Source: a bacterium
GTDB taxonomy: Bacteria; Zhuqueibacterota; QNDG01; JAGLOF01
Assembly (NCBI GenBank): GCA_016934955.1
Contig: JAFGRY010000048.1
Location: forward strand, 62,001 to 126,000
Length of the DNA: 64,000 bases
Direction of reading: 5' to 3'
Position numbers and translations under genes: made by a program. The notes below the pieces were generated by a model. That model saw only the letters and a list, made by a program, of their open reading frames with translations, ran no database searches and was not told where the DNA came from. Below are positions 56,506 to 64,000 of the stretch, one piece after another. Each line of letters starts with the position of its first letter. Position 1 is the first letter of the stretch.

Positions 56506-58818
56506 TCAGTGTTTCAGACTGATACTGTCCCTGCAGTAGCGGACCTTGCCGATGCCTTTCTCATCACTGCTGCCGTCAAAGGCCAGCCCGTAGAAGTTCG
56601 CTTCCTGCTCGAAAATTGTCCGGTCGCCGTAGATCGCCTTGGTGAGGTTGACAATGGTGTATCCGAGCGTGTCCCCTTTTCTGCGGGTGCAGAAAAAATC
56701 GGCGTTCGATTCGAAATCCCCGAACCGTATCTTTCCCGATTCATAGGTGTATTTCGGCCGCCGGTAATCCCGGACCATTTCCGTTCGCAGGTCCGCCTTG
56801 ACCCCGATATGTATGGTCTCGCCGCCATGGTTTATCAGCAGTGACATGCCCTGTCCCTCCACCTCTGAATCGAGGAAGGTGATCTTTCCGGGCCAGGCGG
56901 CCGGGGATTCGTCCGCCGGATGGGGAATGAGCACGGTCACAAAGCCGATGTGCTGTCCCAGCTCGAAATGCTGCGCGGTGCTTTCCGAGATGAGCCATTC
57001 GTTCTGATAGTGGCGGGTTTCCCGCTCCACCTGTTCGAAACGGTAGTGGTTTTTAGGGAAATAGATGAGCAGGTGTTCGTCGACGGGCAGCGCCAGGGTC
57101 CGGAGCGAGTCATAGCAGGTGTCGTACCAGTGGTCCCCGCGGTCAACGATGCGCCGTGTGTGCCAGAGATTGGCGGCGGTGAAGTACTCTTCGATGCGGG
57201 ATCGCATGATATCGAAGACAATGAACATCCCGGGATTTTTCAGGTAGACGATTACCCGGTCCCACTGGTACCCCAGGTTGTCATCGACGAGCCGGGTGCG
57301 GCTGTAATCGAAATCGTCGAAGGTGAGGAAGTCGTATTTACGGGTGCGCACCTGCCGGTAGGAACCGGCGTTGTGCAGAAAATCGAGAATGGACTGACCC
57401 GGGATCGCCGGCTGGTCGGTGGGACTGTAGCGGAACTCGCCCTGCTTCTGGCCCATCCAGAATTTCTCCTGGCGGACGCAGAGGCGGTTGTGAAAATAGT
57501 CGGCCCGGTAGGAGCCGTAAGGGCCGCTGGGCATGTAGTCGCGATACCCGCCGTCGTGCAGGAGGACCGATCCGCCGGACATAAGCAGAACGATGCTGTT
57601 TTCGTCCTGGTGCCCGTGGGTCATCTTTTCCTCTTCCACGGCGATACCGTCCCGCAGGTAGTCGCGGAAAATCACTCCGCCGTCACCCTCATCCCGGTAG
57701 TTGAGCAGCATGTAGGTCGATGCCGGCTCCCAGCCGTCACGGTAGACTATTTTTTTCCCCTGCACATCCTCCATCACTTCGCAGCTGAGATTGCCGGGCT
57801 GTTCCGGTACGATCTCGTCGCTGCCGTAGCGGTAGCAGTCCAGCAGCAGGTAGGCGAGGCCCGTATCCTCTCTCCTGGCAAAGTCGACGAATTTTTCCGC
57901 GATCACCGCTGCCGCCCATTTCAGCCCGGGGTGGCCGTATGCTTTGGCGGCGGCTTCGAAGAAGACCAGGTAGCGGCTCCAGTTCGCCTGCCACTGGGCG
58001 TCTCCGAAATCGGGGATCATCCCGTCCGGGCACATCAGCTGCAGAAAGTAGTTGGCATAGTAGTACATTTCAGGGGTGCGGAAGAGCTCATCCAGCCTGT
58101 TTTTGGCATCGGCATAGCCCAGCAGACTGTACAGCCAGACCGCGTGATAGATGGTGGCGTCTTCAATCTCCCAGTTGCCCCAGTTGTCGAATGCCAGGGA
58201 GTGCTCATAGGTCTTCCAAGCCTCGACGTGTTCATGCTCCGGAAGCGCCCGCACTCCCCAGGCGATTGTTTCCGCTCTCAGGGCGCTGCGGTTCATGGGC
58301 CCCCACTCCTGGGTACGCATGGTGTACTCTATACTCTCGGAAATAATCGTTTCACATACCCTGTTTTCTCTCTTTGTCAGCATGCCGGCGTTTTTTAATA
58401 TCTCATACGGCCGTATGTAACGCATGACGGTAAAAAAGTCGGGCAGGGCCGGGACTCCTCTGTCGTAGTCCGGCCTGCGGGCGGCGAATTCGGCCGGATA
58501 GTGCTTGCGGTAATCACCGTAAATCAGCAGCACTTGTTTCGCTCTGGCTGCATAGTCGTCATTGCCTTCGAGCTGGAAGAGTGTGGCGTATATCGTTGCC
58601 ATTTCGAGGATGCGGGAAGGCGGGCGGAACCCGAAGATCGATTTCCTGTCGAAGGTTTCCTGCCAGACGCTGATCAGCGAGTCGTAATGGGACCATGTCC
58701 AGTCAGCGGCTGCGCGGGCGAACTCGAGATAGGTGCTGCGCTGCACCTGGGGGACGGGCCGGACGGCACCACTGGTCACCGCTGCGGCCAGGAGAACGGC
58801 GGGGATAAGGCGGCGCAT
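56506..58818 (-). CDS. Heparinase II/III-like polysaccharide lyase
   Basis: A 770-residue exported protein with a signal peptide (MRRLIPAVLLAAAVTSGAV). A helical toroid-like region (about 30-370) is followed by a beta-sandwich heparinase II/III C-terminal domain beginning near YRDGW and containing THGHQDENSIVLLMSGGSVLLHDGGYRDY, where H and Y residues are candidates for catalysis. Relatives cleave uronic-acid polymers such as heparin or alginate; the specificity is not inferable. It lies at the end of a minus-strand carbohydrate operon with strong SD AAAGGAG. Confidence 0.85.
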   Translation of the reverse strand: MRRLIPAVLLAAAVTSGAVRPVPQVQRSTYLEFARAAADWTWSHYDSLISVWQETFDRKSIFGFRPPSRILEMATIYATLFQLEGNDDYAARAKQVLLIYGDYRKHYPAEFAARRPDYDRGVPALPDFFTVMRYIRPYEILKNAGMLTKRENRVCETIISESIEYTMRTQEWGPMNRSALRAETIAWGVRALPEHEHVEAWKTYEHSLAFDNWGNWEIEDATIYHAVWLYSLLGYADAKNRLDELFRTPEMYYYANYFLQLMCPDGMIPDFGDAQWQANWSRYLVFFEAAAKAYGHPGLKWAAAVIAEKFVDFARREDTGLAYLLLDCYRYGSDEIVPEQPGNLSCEVMEDVQGKKIVYRDGWEPASTYMLLNYRDEGDGGVIFRDYLRDGIAVEEEKMTHGHQDENSIVLLMSGGSVLLHDGGYRDYMPSGPYGSYRADYFHNRLCVRQEKFWMGQKQGEFRYSPTDQPAIPGQSILDFLHNAGSYRQVRTRKYDFLTFDDFDYSRTRLVDDNLGYQWDRVIVYLKNPGMFIVFDIMRSRIEEYFTAANLWHTRRIVDRGDHWYDTCYDSLRTLALPVDEHLLIYFPKNHYRFEQVERETRHYQNEWLISESTAQHFELGQHIGFVTVLIPHPADESPAAWPGKITFLDSEVEGQGMSLLINHGGETIHIGVKADLRTEMVRDYRRPKYTYESGKIRFGDFESNADFFCTRRKGDTLGYTIVNLTKAIYGDRTIFEQEANFYGLAFDGSSDEKGIGKVRYCRDSISLKH

Positions 58819-58837
58819 GCAATACTCCTTTACGGGA

Positions 58838-59281
58838 TTAGTGTTCAGCGATCATCATGATTTCAACGAGGCCGCCGGCAGGAATGCGGGAAACTTCCAG
58901 CACGGCGCGGGCCGGAAAAGCGGCCGTAAAAAATTCATTGTAGACGGTGTTGAAATCCCTGTAATTATCCATATCGGTGAGGAAGACCTGACACTGCACC
59001 ACATCATGCAGGGTGAATGCCGCTGATTCCAGAACGGCTTTCTGATTGGTGAGGGCCTGGCGGGCCTGGCTGACAAAATCGGACCCGGCGAACGTTCCGG
59101 TTTCCGGATCGATGCCCAGCTGACCGGAGAGGTAGATCCGGCCGCCGAACTGCACCGCCTGGGAATAGAGGCCGATGGCGGCCGGGGCGTCCGGGGAGGT
59201 GATGATCCGCTTTCCCGGCGGCTGTCCGCTGCAGGAAAGCAGCAGAAGCGGAGTGACGAGCAGCAGGGTGGTCTGTTTCAT
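58838..59281 (-). CDS. RidA-family lipoprotein
   Basis: A 147-residue protein. The ATG at 59281 has GGAG 6 nt upstream, better than the ATG at 59293. A lipoprotein signal ends at LLLSC (C17). The RidA core follows: PAAIGLYSQAVQFGGRIYLSGQLGIDPETG, FTLHDVVQCQVFLTDMDNYRDFNTVYNEFF, PARAVLEVSRIPAGGLVEIM, with the arginine (R in PARA) that binds carboxylates. RidA normally hydrolyses reactive enamines in the cytoplasm, so an envelope-anchored form is unusual. Confidence 0.9.
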   Translation of the reverse strand: MKQTTLLLVTPLLLLSCSGQPPGKRIITSPDAPAAIGLYSQAVQFGGRIYLSGQLGIDPETGTFAGSDFVSQARQALTNQKAVLESAAFTLHDVVQCQVFLTDMDNYRDFNTVYNEFFTAAFPARAVLEVSRIPAGGLVEIMMIAEH

Positions 59282-59314
59282 AAGCTTCTCCATACCGTTT
59301 GTTGTTGCGGGACA

Positions 59315-60229
59315 TCAGAAGTCCATCACGCCCAGCTCCCGCAGCGCCAGGTAGGCGGCGCCGAAAACACCGGCCGAGTCGCCCAATTGCGCCTTGAGTA
59401 TGGGAACTTCGTTCCGGGGCGGTCCGAAGAACGATTTCCGCATGTATGCGGGTGTTTTTTCATACCAGACCGGGAGGTTCGAGACGCCGCCTCCCAGAAT
59501 GACGGCCTCTAGATCGAGCATGTTCACCGCGTTGGCGAGCACTTCCCCCAGCATGCGGCAGCTCTCATCGAGAAGCGCGGCCGCGGCGGCGTCACCTGCA
59601 TCGTACCGTTTCCCGATATCGGCTGCCGCAAGATCGAGACCGGTCATCTCGCGATAGCGCGAGGAGATACAGGGACCGGAGAGGTACGCCTCGGCGCAGC
59701 CGCGGCGTCCGCAGGTGCAGAGCCGGCCGTTTATATCGATGGAGGTATGCCCGATCTCGCCGGCGCCGCCCCGGGGTCCCCGGTAGAGCCGGTTGTCGAG
59801 CATGAGACCGCATCCCATGCCGGTGCCCAGAATCACGGCCATCACATACCTGAAGGTGCCGGCGCAGGTTTCGTAGAATTCGGCCAGGGCAAGACAGTTG
59901 GCGTCGTTTTCCACCACCACCGGCACACCCAGGCGTTCCCCTGTTCGAGCAATGAATCCCGGCGTTTCATAGACCGGCGTGTGCGGCGATCCAAACAGAA
60001 TATTCTTTTCCGCATCGAACGTGCCGGGCGTACCCATGCCCACGGCCCCCACCGGCGTTCCCCCGGCGACGGTTTGCACAAGTCCGACGATCGTGTCGAT
60101 GACCGCATCGATCCCTTTGCCGGGCTCGGAAAACACCCTCCGCCGCTCCAGCAGGGTACGGCTGCCGTCCATGAGGCAGGCCTCAACCTTGGTGCCGCCG
60201 AGATCGATTCCGATGACGTGTTCTTTCAT
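59315..60229 (-). CDS. ROK-family sugar kinase
   Basis: A 304-residue ASKHA kinase: GIDLGGTKVEA, GTPGTFDAEKN, VVENDANCLALAE, ILGTGMGCGLM, the EIGHTSID catalytic region and the zinc motif CTCGRRGCAEAYLSG. ROK kinases phosphorylate glucose, mannose, fructose or N-acetylated sugars. Because the operon begins with an alpha-mannosidase, mannose is a reasonable candidate substrate (inference). It is preceded by GGGAGGAG. Confidence 0.93.
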   Translation of the reverse strand: MKEHVIGIDLGGTKVEACLMDGSRTLLERRRVFSEPGKGIDAVIDTIVGLVQTVAGGTPVGAVGMGTPGTFDAEKNILFGSPHTPVYETPGFIARTGERLGVPVVVENDANCLALAEFYETCAGTFRYVMAVILGTGMGCGLMLDNRLYRGPRGGAGEIGHTSIDINGRLCTCGRRGCAEAYLSGPCISSRYREMTGLDLAAADIGKRYDAGDAAAAALLDESCRMLGEVLANAVNMLDLEAVILGGGVSNLPVWYEKTPAYMRKSFFGPPRNEVPILKAQLGDSAGVFGAAYLALRELGVMDF

Positions 60230-60253
60230 TCTCCTCCCTGGCCGTTCGACTGC

Positions 60254-61258
60254 TCAGCAGAGACTGTCCCATATCTTGAATACGGCATGTACGTTGGCGG
60301 GATCAGCTCCGGGTCCGAATTCGCACTGGGCGATGATGCCGCCGTTCGCCCAGAGATTTTCATAGACGGTGAACACTGCCTCCTTCACTTCCTGAATGGA
60401 TCCGCGGGGAAGAATATGCTGCCGGTCTATCTCTCCCCAGAAGGTGAGCTTCCCTCTGAATTTCCGGCCCAGTTCTTTGATGTCCATGCAGAAAAGCTGG
60501 CTGTTGAGGGCCTGAACGCCGCATTCGATGAGATCTCCGATGATGGCGGTGATGTTGCCGTCGGAGTGCATGAACACATACTTGCCGCGGGAAGCGGCGA
60601 TAGCCGCGTACTCCCGGTACATCGGCTTGAAATATGCGCGAAAGGACGCGGGTGAGATGAGCATGCCCTGCTGACAGCCCCAGTCATCCATGATGGCGAT
60701 GGCATCGACATCGGTGCGGCACCAGGTTTCCACTTCCCGGCAGTAGTGCTCATGCATGCGCTTGAGCAGGACCGGCAGCTCCGGCGGCTCCAGGGCCATG
60801 TCCATCAGGGCCAGTTCCATGGTGCGGATGAACTGCAGCCGTTCAAAGGGCCGTACCCAGGTGCCGGCGACCACGAACCGGTCGGTGGCGCGGCAGAAAT
60901 CGTTCACCGCTTCGATGTCGAGGGTCAGCACCTCTTCCGGAGTGCGGATGGTGTCGACCATGCTCCAGTCTTTGAGCAGCGGCTCACGGACGATCCCGAT
61001 GACGCCGCCGTGGGCATTCTCGAAGCGGCAGCCCCACTCGTCAACGTAGATACCCGGTGCGTAGCGGTCGCCGCTGACCGGAGGCGGGGTTTTGAAGACC
61101 GCCGGCGCGGTGACGATGTCGTCGGGAAACAGCCGCTGGATGCGATGCAGCTCATCGGGATAGTGCTCCTCGGCCCAGGGCAGGGCCCAGAGGTGCCTGG
61201 GTATTCTGCCGTAGCAGACATTGTTGAGGGTATTGAGAACGAGCTCTCTTCCGGTCAT
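60254..61258 (-). CDS. Uroporphyrinogen decarboxylase (UroD)-family protein, non-heme context
   Basis: A 334-residue protein starting at ATG 61258 in an ATGA overlap with the upstream dehydrogenase. It shows the UroD/methyltransferase barrel features (TGRELVLNTLNN at the start, ELPVLLKRMHEHYCREVETW, AIMDDWGCQQGMLISPASFRAYFKPMYREY, KYVFMHSDGNI, KLTFWGEIDRQHILPRGS). No heme genes are nearby. Such UroD-like proteins occur in carbohydrate gene clusters of unknown function and may act on methylated or corrinoid-linked substrates, but this is not established. Confidence 0.85.
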   Translation of the reverse strand: MTGRELVLNTLNNVCYGRIPRHLWALPWAEEHYPDELHRIQRLFPDDIVTAPAVFKTPPPVSGDRYAPGIYVDEWGCRFENAHGGVIGIVREPLLKDWSMVDTIRTPEEVLTLDIEAVNDFCRATDRFVVAGTWVRPFERLQFIRTMELALMDMALEPPELPVLLKRMHEHYCREVETWCRTDVDAIAIMDDWGCQQGMLISPASFRAYFKPMYREYAAIAASRGKYVFMHSDGNITAIIGDLIECGVQALNSQLFCMDIKELGRKFRGKLTFWGEIDRQHILPRGSIQEVKEAVFTVYENLWANGGIIAQCEFGPGADPANVHAVFKIWDSLC

Positions 61259-62412
61259 CTCTTTCTCCGTGAATGCGGTGCGGCGGCAGGCATGCTGTGT
61301 GTATGATAACAATCTTCCAGCGTTTTTCCAAGCCCTTCTACGTACAGCCGCTGTCCGCCGGGATCCTTCCTGATCGATTCGGGTGGAAACGAATCGATGG
61401 CCAGTTCCTGGAGCATCGCGATGCAGACTGTCTGGGCTCTGGCCGCTGCGGCGCCGCAGAGCGGCCGGGCCCCCGTGCGGACCGAGGCAACGGCGTCGTG
61501 CAGCTTTTTGAACTGGTCCGCATCGGGTGAGCCGTATACCCGCGTGTCACCGGCGGGCGTCTCCGCCATGATCTCCCGCCGCTCACCGCCGAAGACGATC
61601 CGTCCCTGTTCGCAGACAATCTCGAACATGGGGTCGAGCGTTTCCGCGGTGACATGGGAGGCGAAAAAATAGATGTCGGGGCAGCGGCGGGTTTCGATGC
61701 GGCAGGCAATGGTGTCGAAGTTTTCGATGGGATAGGCGCGGCGGAGAAAGGCCTCGAGCCCCAGCGGCTCAGCGCCGGTGTGCATCTCTTCCCCCAGCAG
61801 AAAGAGTAGATTGTGGAGAAAATGGGCCGCCGCATTGTTGGCCGGACTGTCATTCACCGGCCGGCCGCCGGCTGTCCTGATTGCTCCCGCCCAGGAATTG
61901 CGGGCGTAATAATCGTATCCCCGGGGCCAGAGACAGATGGTGCCGGCCCGCAGCGGCCGTCCCCAGGCCCCGTCTATGAGGTCCCGTTTCAGCCTCTGTA
62001 TGGCATCGGACCAGGACCACTGATAGCCGACCATGATCGGCAGGCCCGTCTCCCGCTCGGCGGCGATCATGCTGTCGGCCTCGGCGACCGCAGCGCAGAG
62101 CGGCTTGTCGCAGAGCACGCGGCTGCCCCCCCGCAGGGCGGTGATGCTCTGGACCGCGTGGAACTGGATCGGTGAGACGACAATCGCAAGATCGGCCCGG
62201 TGACCCGCATGGTAAAAGGAGTCCATGTCCGGAAAGACCGGCACCTTCAAGGCCTGAAGGCGCGGGAGGTGGCCGGACCGCCCGGGGTCGGGATCGACCA
62301 CGCCCGCCAGCCGCACCTCGTCCGGGCTGTAGCTGTTCCAGAGTTCCTGCAGATAGTAGTAGCCGTACCCGCCGATGCCGGCGAGAACGACCGTGACGGG
62401 AGAAGCACTCAT
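61255..62412 (-). CDS. Gfo/Idh/MocA-family oxidoreductase
   Basis: A 385-residue NAD(P)-dependent sugar dehydrogenase: LAGIGGYGYYYLQEL (Rossmann), VVDPDPGR, ADLAIVVSPIQFHAVQSI and the CDKPL motif, then the C-terminal catalytic beta-sheet domain with NNAAAHFLHNLLF. Members oxidise or epimerise sugar hydroxyls. It is coupled by ATGA overlaps to both the mannosidase upstream and the UroD-like gene downstream. Confidence 0.92.
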   Translation of the reverse strand: MSASPVTVVLAGIGGYGYYYLQELWNSYSPDEVRLAGVVDPDPGRSGHLPRLQALKVPVFPDMDSFYHAGHRADLAIVVSPIQFHAVQSITALRGGSRVLCDKPLCAAVAEADSMIAAERETGLPIMVGYQWSWSDAIQRLKRDLIDGAWGRPLRAGTICLWPRGYDYYARNSWAGAIRTAGGRPVNDSPANNAAAHFLHNLLFLLGEEMHTGAEPLGLEAFLRRAYPIENFDTIACRIETRRCPDIYFFASHVTAETLDPMFEIVCEQGRIVFGGERREIMAETPAGDTRVYGSPDADQFKKLHDAVASVRTGARPLCGAAAARAQTVCIAMLQELAIDSFPPESIRKDPGGQRLYVEGLGKTLEDCYHTHSMPAAAPHSRRKR

Positions 62413-64000
62413 GGACGCATACCCTTATCCAATCTGCGTTCCAGCAGATCGGTTGCATACGCTTCGCCGCTCTCCAGGTCGATGGCCAGCGTCTGAATCT
62501 CAAAGGCCGCCAAGGTGGCGCTGAACCGCTTCCCCGGCACCGGCAGCGCTATGCGCGTGCTCTCGGCGGTCTCCAGGGGGTTGAAGAGGCGGAGAATCAG
62601 CCGGTTTCCTTTTTCGGAAAACTTCATGGCGGCCAGCTGCACCCGGGGATTGGAGAGTGTGACTGCCGGAACGGGACCGGTCCCCTCTCCCGGGGGAAAG
62701 CAGCAGAGGGCGGGGGGATATTCAGCCTTCAGACGGGATTCGAATTCCACGGCCGCCCGCCGTTCCCGGGCGTCGCCGCCGGAGAGCCAGAAGCGGAACA
62801 TGCGGCAGCCCTGGTCCTGTCTGGGGGTGTGCCGGTCCTGCTCGGTGATCAGGCGATTGGTCCCCACCGGATGTCCCGCCCAGGCGGGTGAGCGGAGCAG
62901 TGAGAGGCGCAATTCTCCGGGGCGCCGGTCGAATCCCCAGGTGCGGTCATTGATCACCGAGAGCGCCTGTTTCCCGTTTCCTGACTGCTGCAGGAGCCAT
63001 TTCTGGGCGACCAGCTCCCGTTCCTGCTCGTGATATTCCTCGACACCGTAGGCGGTCTGGCCCAGGAGGGTGCCGGAGAGGGGCGTGGGCAGCGACAGTT
63101 TCAGCATCCGGTCCGGCTCAGCCCAGTGAACCCTGGCCTCGACCTCAACCTCCGTTCCCTCATGAGGAATCTTGTAGCGGAGAACGATGGCCGAGCTCCC
63201 GTGGCTGAAAAGCGCCTCCACGATGGTGCGCACCGGGCCTGATTCGATGATCCGCACCGGTGCAAGGTCGCCTTCGACTCCGGCGGCGCGTCCGCACTCC
63301 TCCGGGGACATGAGCGTGAAAGCCCCGGCCGTATCGGTGAAGGACGTGACGCGCATGCCCCAGGGATCGGCATCGTCCCGCATGACGAGAAAACGGCAGG
63401 CGCCGGGAGAGAGCAGGTCGGTCTTTCCGATTCTGAACAGATCGAGAAGGCCGGTGTTTCGATTGATTGTCAAGTGAGCGGACCCGGTGTCGAAATGCAG
63501 TTCTTCCGGCTGTTCCGGGAATGGACGCTCGTTCACCGGTATCTGCCTGAACCGGACGCTGTAGCGTGTCAGGGATGACGGCCTCAGGTCGGCGGTGAAC
63601 ACGATCCGTTTCCGGTGGTCGTCGCGGATGCTGGAGCTCTCTTTTTCGACCTGCACCGGTACCGGACTGCCCTTTCTGTCCTGTATCTCAGGCATGCGAT
63701 AGGAGGCGGAATCGAAATTCGGTTCGGCCGCCTGCAGTTCCATCTGGATCGGGCAGCGGACGGAAACGGGATGGGGATTGTAAACGAAGACGGGGAGCTC
63801 ATCCGGCTGCGCCTGCGGCTCTCCCGCGAGGAGGCTGAAAAATGCGCGGGTCCTGATTCGCGCCAGCAGCTCCAGGCCGTGATCCATGCGCCGCAGCGCC
63901 TGTTCCATGGCTTCCACTGTGCAGGAGCCGGGAAGGATGTCATGAAAGGAGGCAAACAGCATGTCCCGGACGGCTGCGTCGATATCGTCGCGGGGATAGT
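62409..64000 (-). CDS. GH38 alpha-mannosidase-like protein (5' end outside window)
   Basis: 529 residues are visible; the N-terminus, including the catalytic nucleophile region, lies beyond 64000. The visible part starts in the three-helix region (MLFASFHDILPGSCTVEAME, a hallmark of GH38), then shows the large beta-sandwich C-terminal domains (YGVEEYHEQERELVAQKW, GFDRRPGELRLSLLRSPAW). It hydrolyses alpha-mannosyl linkages. It is the first visible gene of the mannoside/carbohydrate operon, reading leftwards. Confidence 0.9.
   Translation of the reverse strand, partial: YPRDDIDAAVRDMLFASFHDILPGSCTVEAMEQALRRMDHGLELLARIRTRAFFSLLAGEPQAQPDELPVFVYNPHPVSVRCPIQMELQAAEPNFDSASYRMPEIQDRKGSPVPVQVEKESSSIRDDHRKRIVFTADLRPSSLTRYSVRFRQIPVNERPFPEQPEELHFDTGSAHLTINRNTGLLDLFRIGKTDLLSPGACRFLVMRDDADPWGMRVTSFTDTAGAFTLMSPEECGRAAGVEGDLAPVRIIESGPVRTIVEALFSHGSSAIVLRYKIPHEGTEVEVEARVHWAEPDRMLKLSLPTPLSGTLLGQTAYGVEEYHEQERELVAQKWLLQQSGNGKQALSVINDRTWGFDRRPGELRLSLLRSPAWAGHPVGTNRLITEQDRHTPRQDQGCRMFRFWLSGGDARERRAAVEFESRLKAEYPPALCCFPPGEGTGPVPAVTLSNPRVQLAAMKFSEKGNRLILRLFNPLETAESTRIALPVPGKRFSATLAAFEIQTLAIDLESGEAYATDLLERRLDKGMRP

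Noticed and set aside
56920..58398. 492-residue plus-strand frame inside the heparinase-like gene
   Set aside because: The minus-strand product has a signal peptide and family motifs; the plus frame is a shadow.

Overview
The window is a gene-dense (about 60% GC by eye) stretch of a Gram-negative, probably anaerobic or facultatively anaerobic bacterium. Evidence for two membranes: an Mla-type lipid transport set, TonB/ExbB proteins, a heptose kinase, an outer-membrane barrel protein and many lipoproteins. Two secreted proteins end in an NPFN-type FlgD-like/T9SS-like C-terminal domain, and a propeller-type sensor kinase is present. This mix suggests a lineage around the FCB group (Calditrichota, KSB1, Zixibacteria, Marinimicrobia or a relative). 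That placement is inference. No rRNA, tRNA, integrase, transposase or CRISPR array was found.

Layout. 1-2913: 5' part of a propeller sensor histidine kinase (minus strand). 3.0-5.3 kb: a repeat-filled spacer, a SAM hydroxide adenosyltransferase-like enzyme, a site-2 protease and a self-contained 40-residue membrane-protein unit. 5.3-9.6 kb: NapH-like Fe-S membrane protein, selA and selB. 9.6-16.1 kb: a structured leader with terminator, a ferredoxin-thioredoxin-reductase-like protein, an ABC importer (lipoprotein, permease, ATPase), an outer-membrane barrel, and a double-cubane-cluster reductase with its ATP-dependent activator. I regard this as the most interesting system here: an apparent uptake plus low-potential reduction module next to selenocysteine genes. 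16.1-19.9 kb: a BlaI/BlaR1-type pair whose sensor-protease carries two carboxypeptidase-regulatory domains and three TonB C-terminal domains, with a clear operator, flanked by dispersed repeats.

19.9-29.2 kb is mostly housekeeping: YggS, dipeptidase, D-amino-acid aldolase, DUF2721, CMD protein, YprB-like nuclease, MaoC dehydratase, L28, sirtuin, PrmC and phosphomannomutase. 29.3-41 kb holds a secreted PKD protein, a TonB-like anchored protein, cutA-tonB-exbB-hldA-HAD, PAP2, a papain-family secreted protease and a YciI lipoprotein. 41-49.9 kb: a DAK2-DegV fusion, DUF1295, a peroxiredoxin lipoprotein, two flavodoxin-fold proteins, a CDF transporter, pirin and an aromatic amino acid decarboxylase. 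49.9-53.3 kb: the mla operon. 53.4-64 kb: creatininase-like protein, TrkA/TrkH, and a minus-strand carbohydrate operon (GH38 mannosidase, Gfo/Idh dehydrogenase, UroD-like protein, ROK kinase, RidA lipoprotein, heparinase-like lyase).

Two cross-cutting patterns stand out. A modular dispersed repeat (7-bp tandem units, a C-rich block, then CCAACGAARGACRCGAAA) occurs at least six times; one copy supplies the C-terminal tail of the reductase activator. Several normally cytosolic small-enzyme families (bacterioferritin-comigratory-type peroxiredoxin, RidA, YciI, creatininase) carry export or lipoprotein signals. All functional statements come from reading the translated sequence and recalled family motifs; no database search was run.
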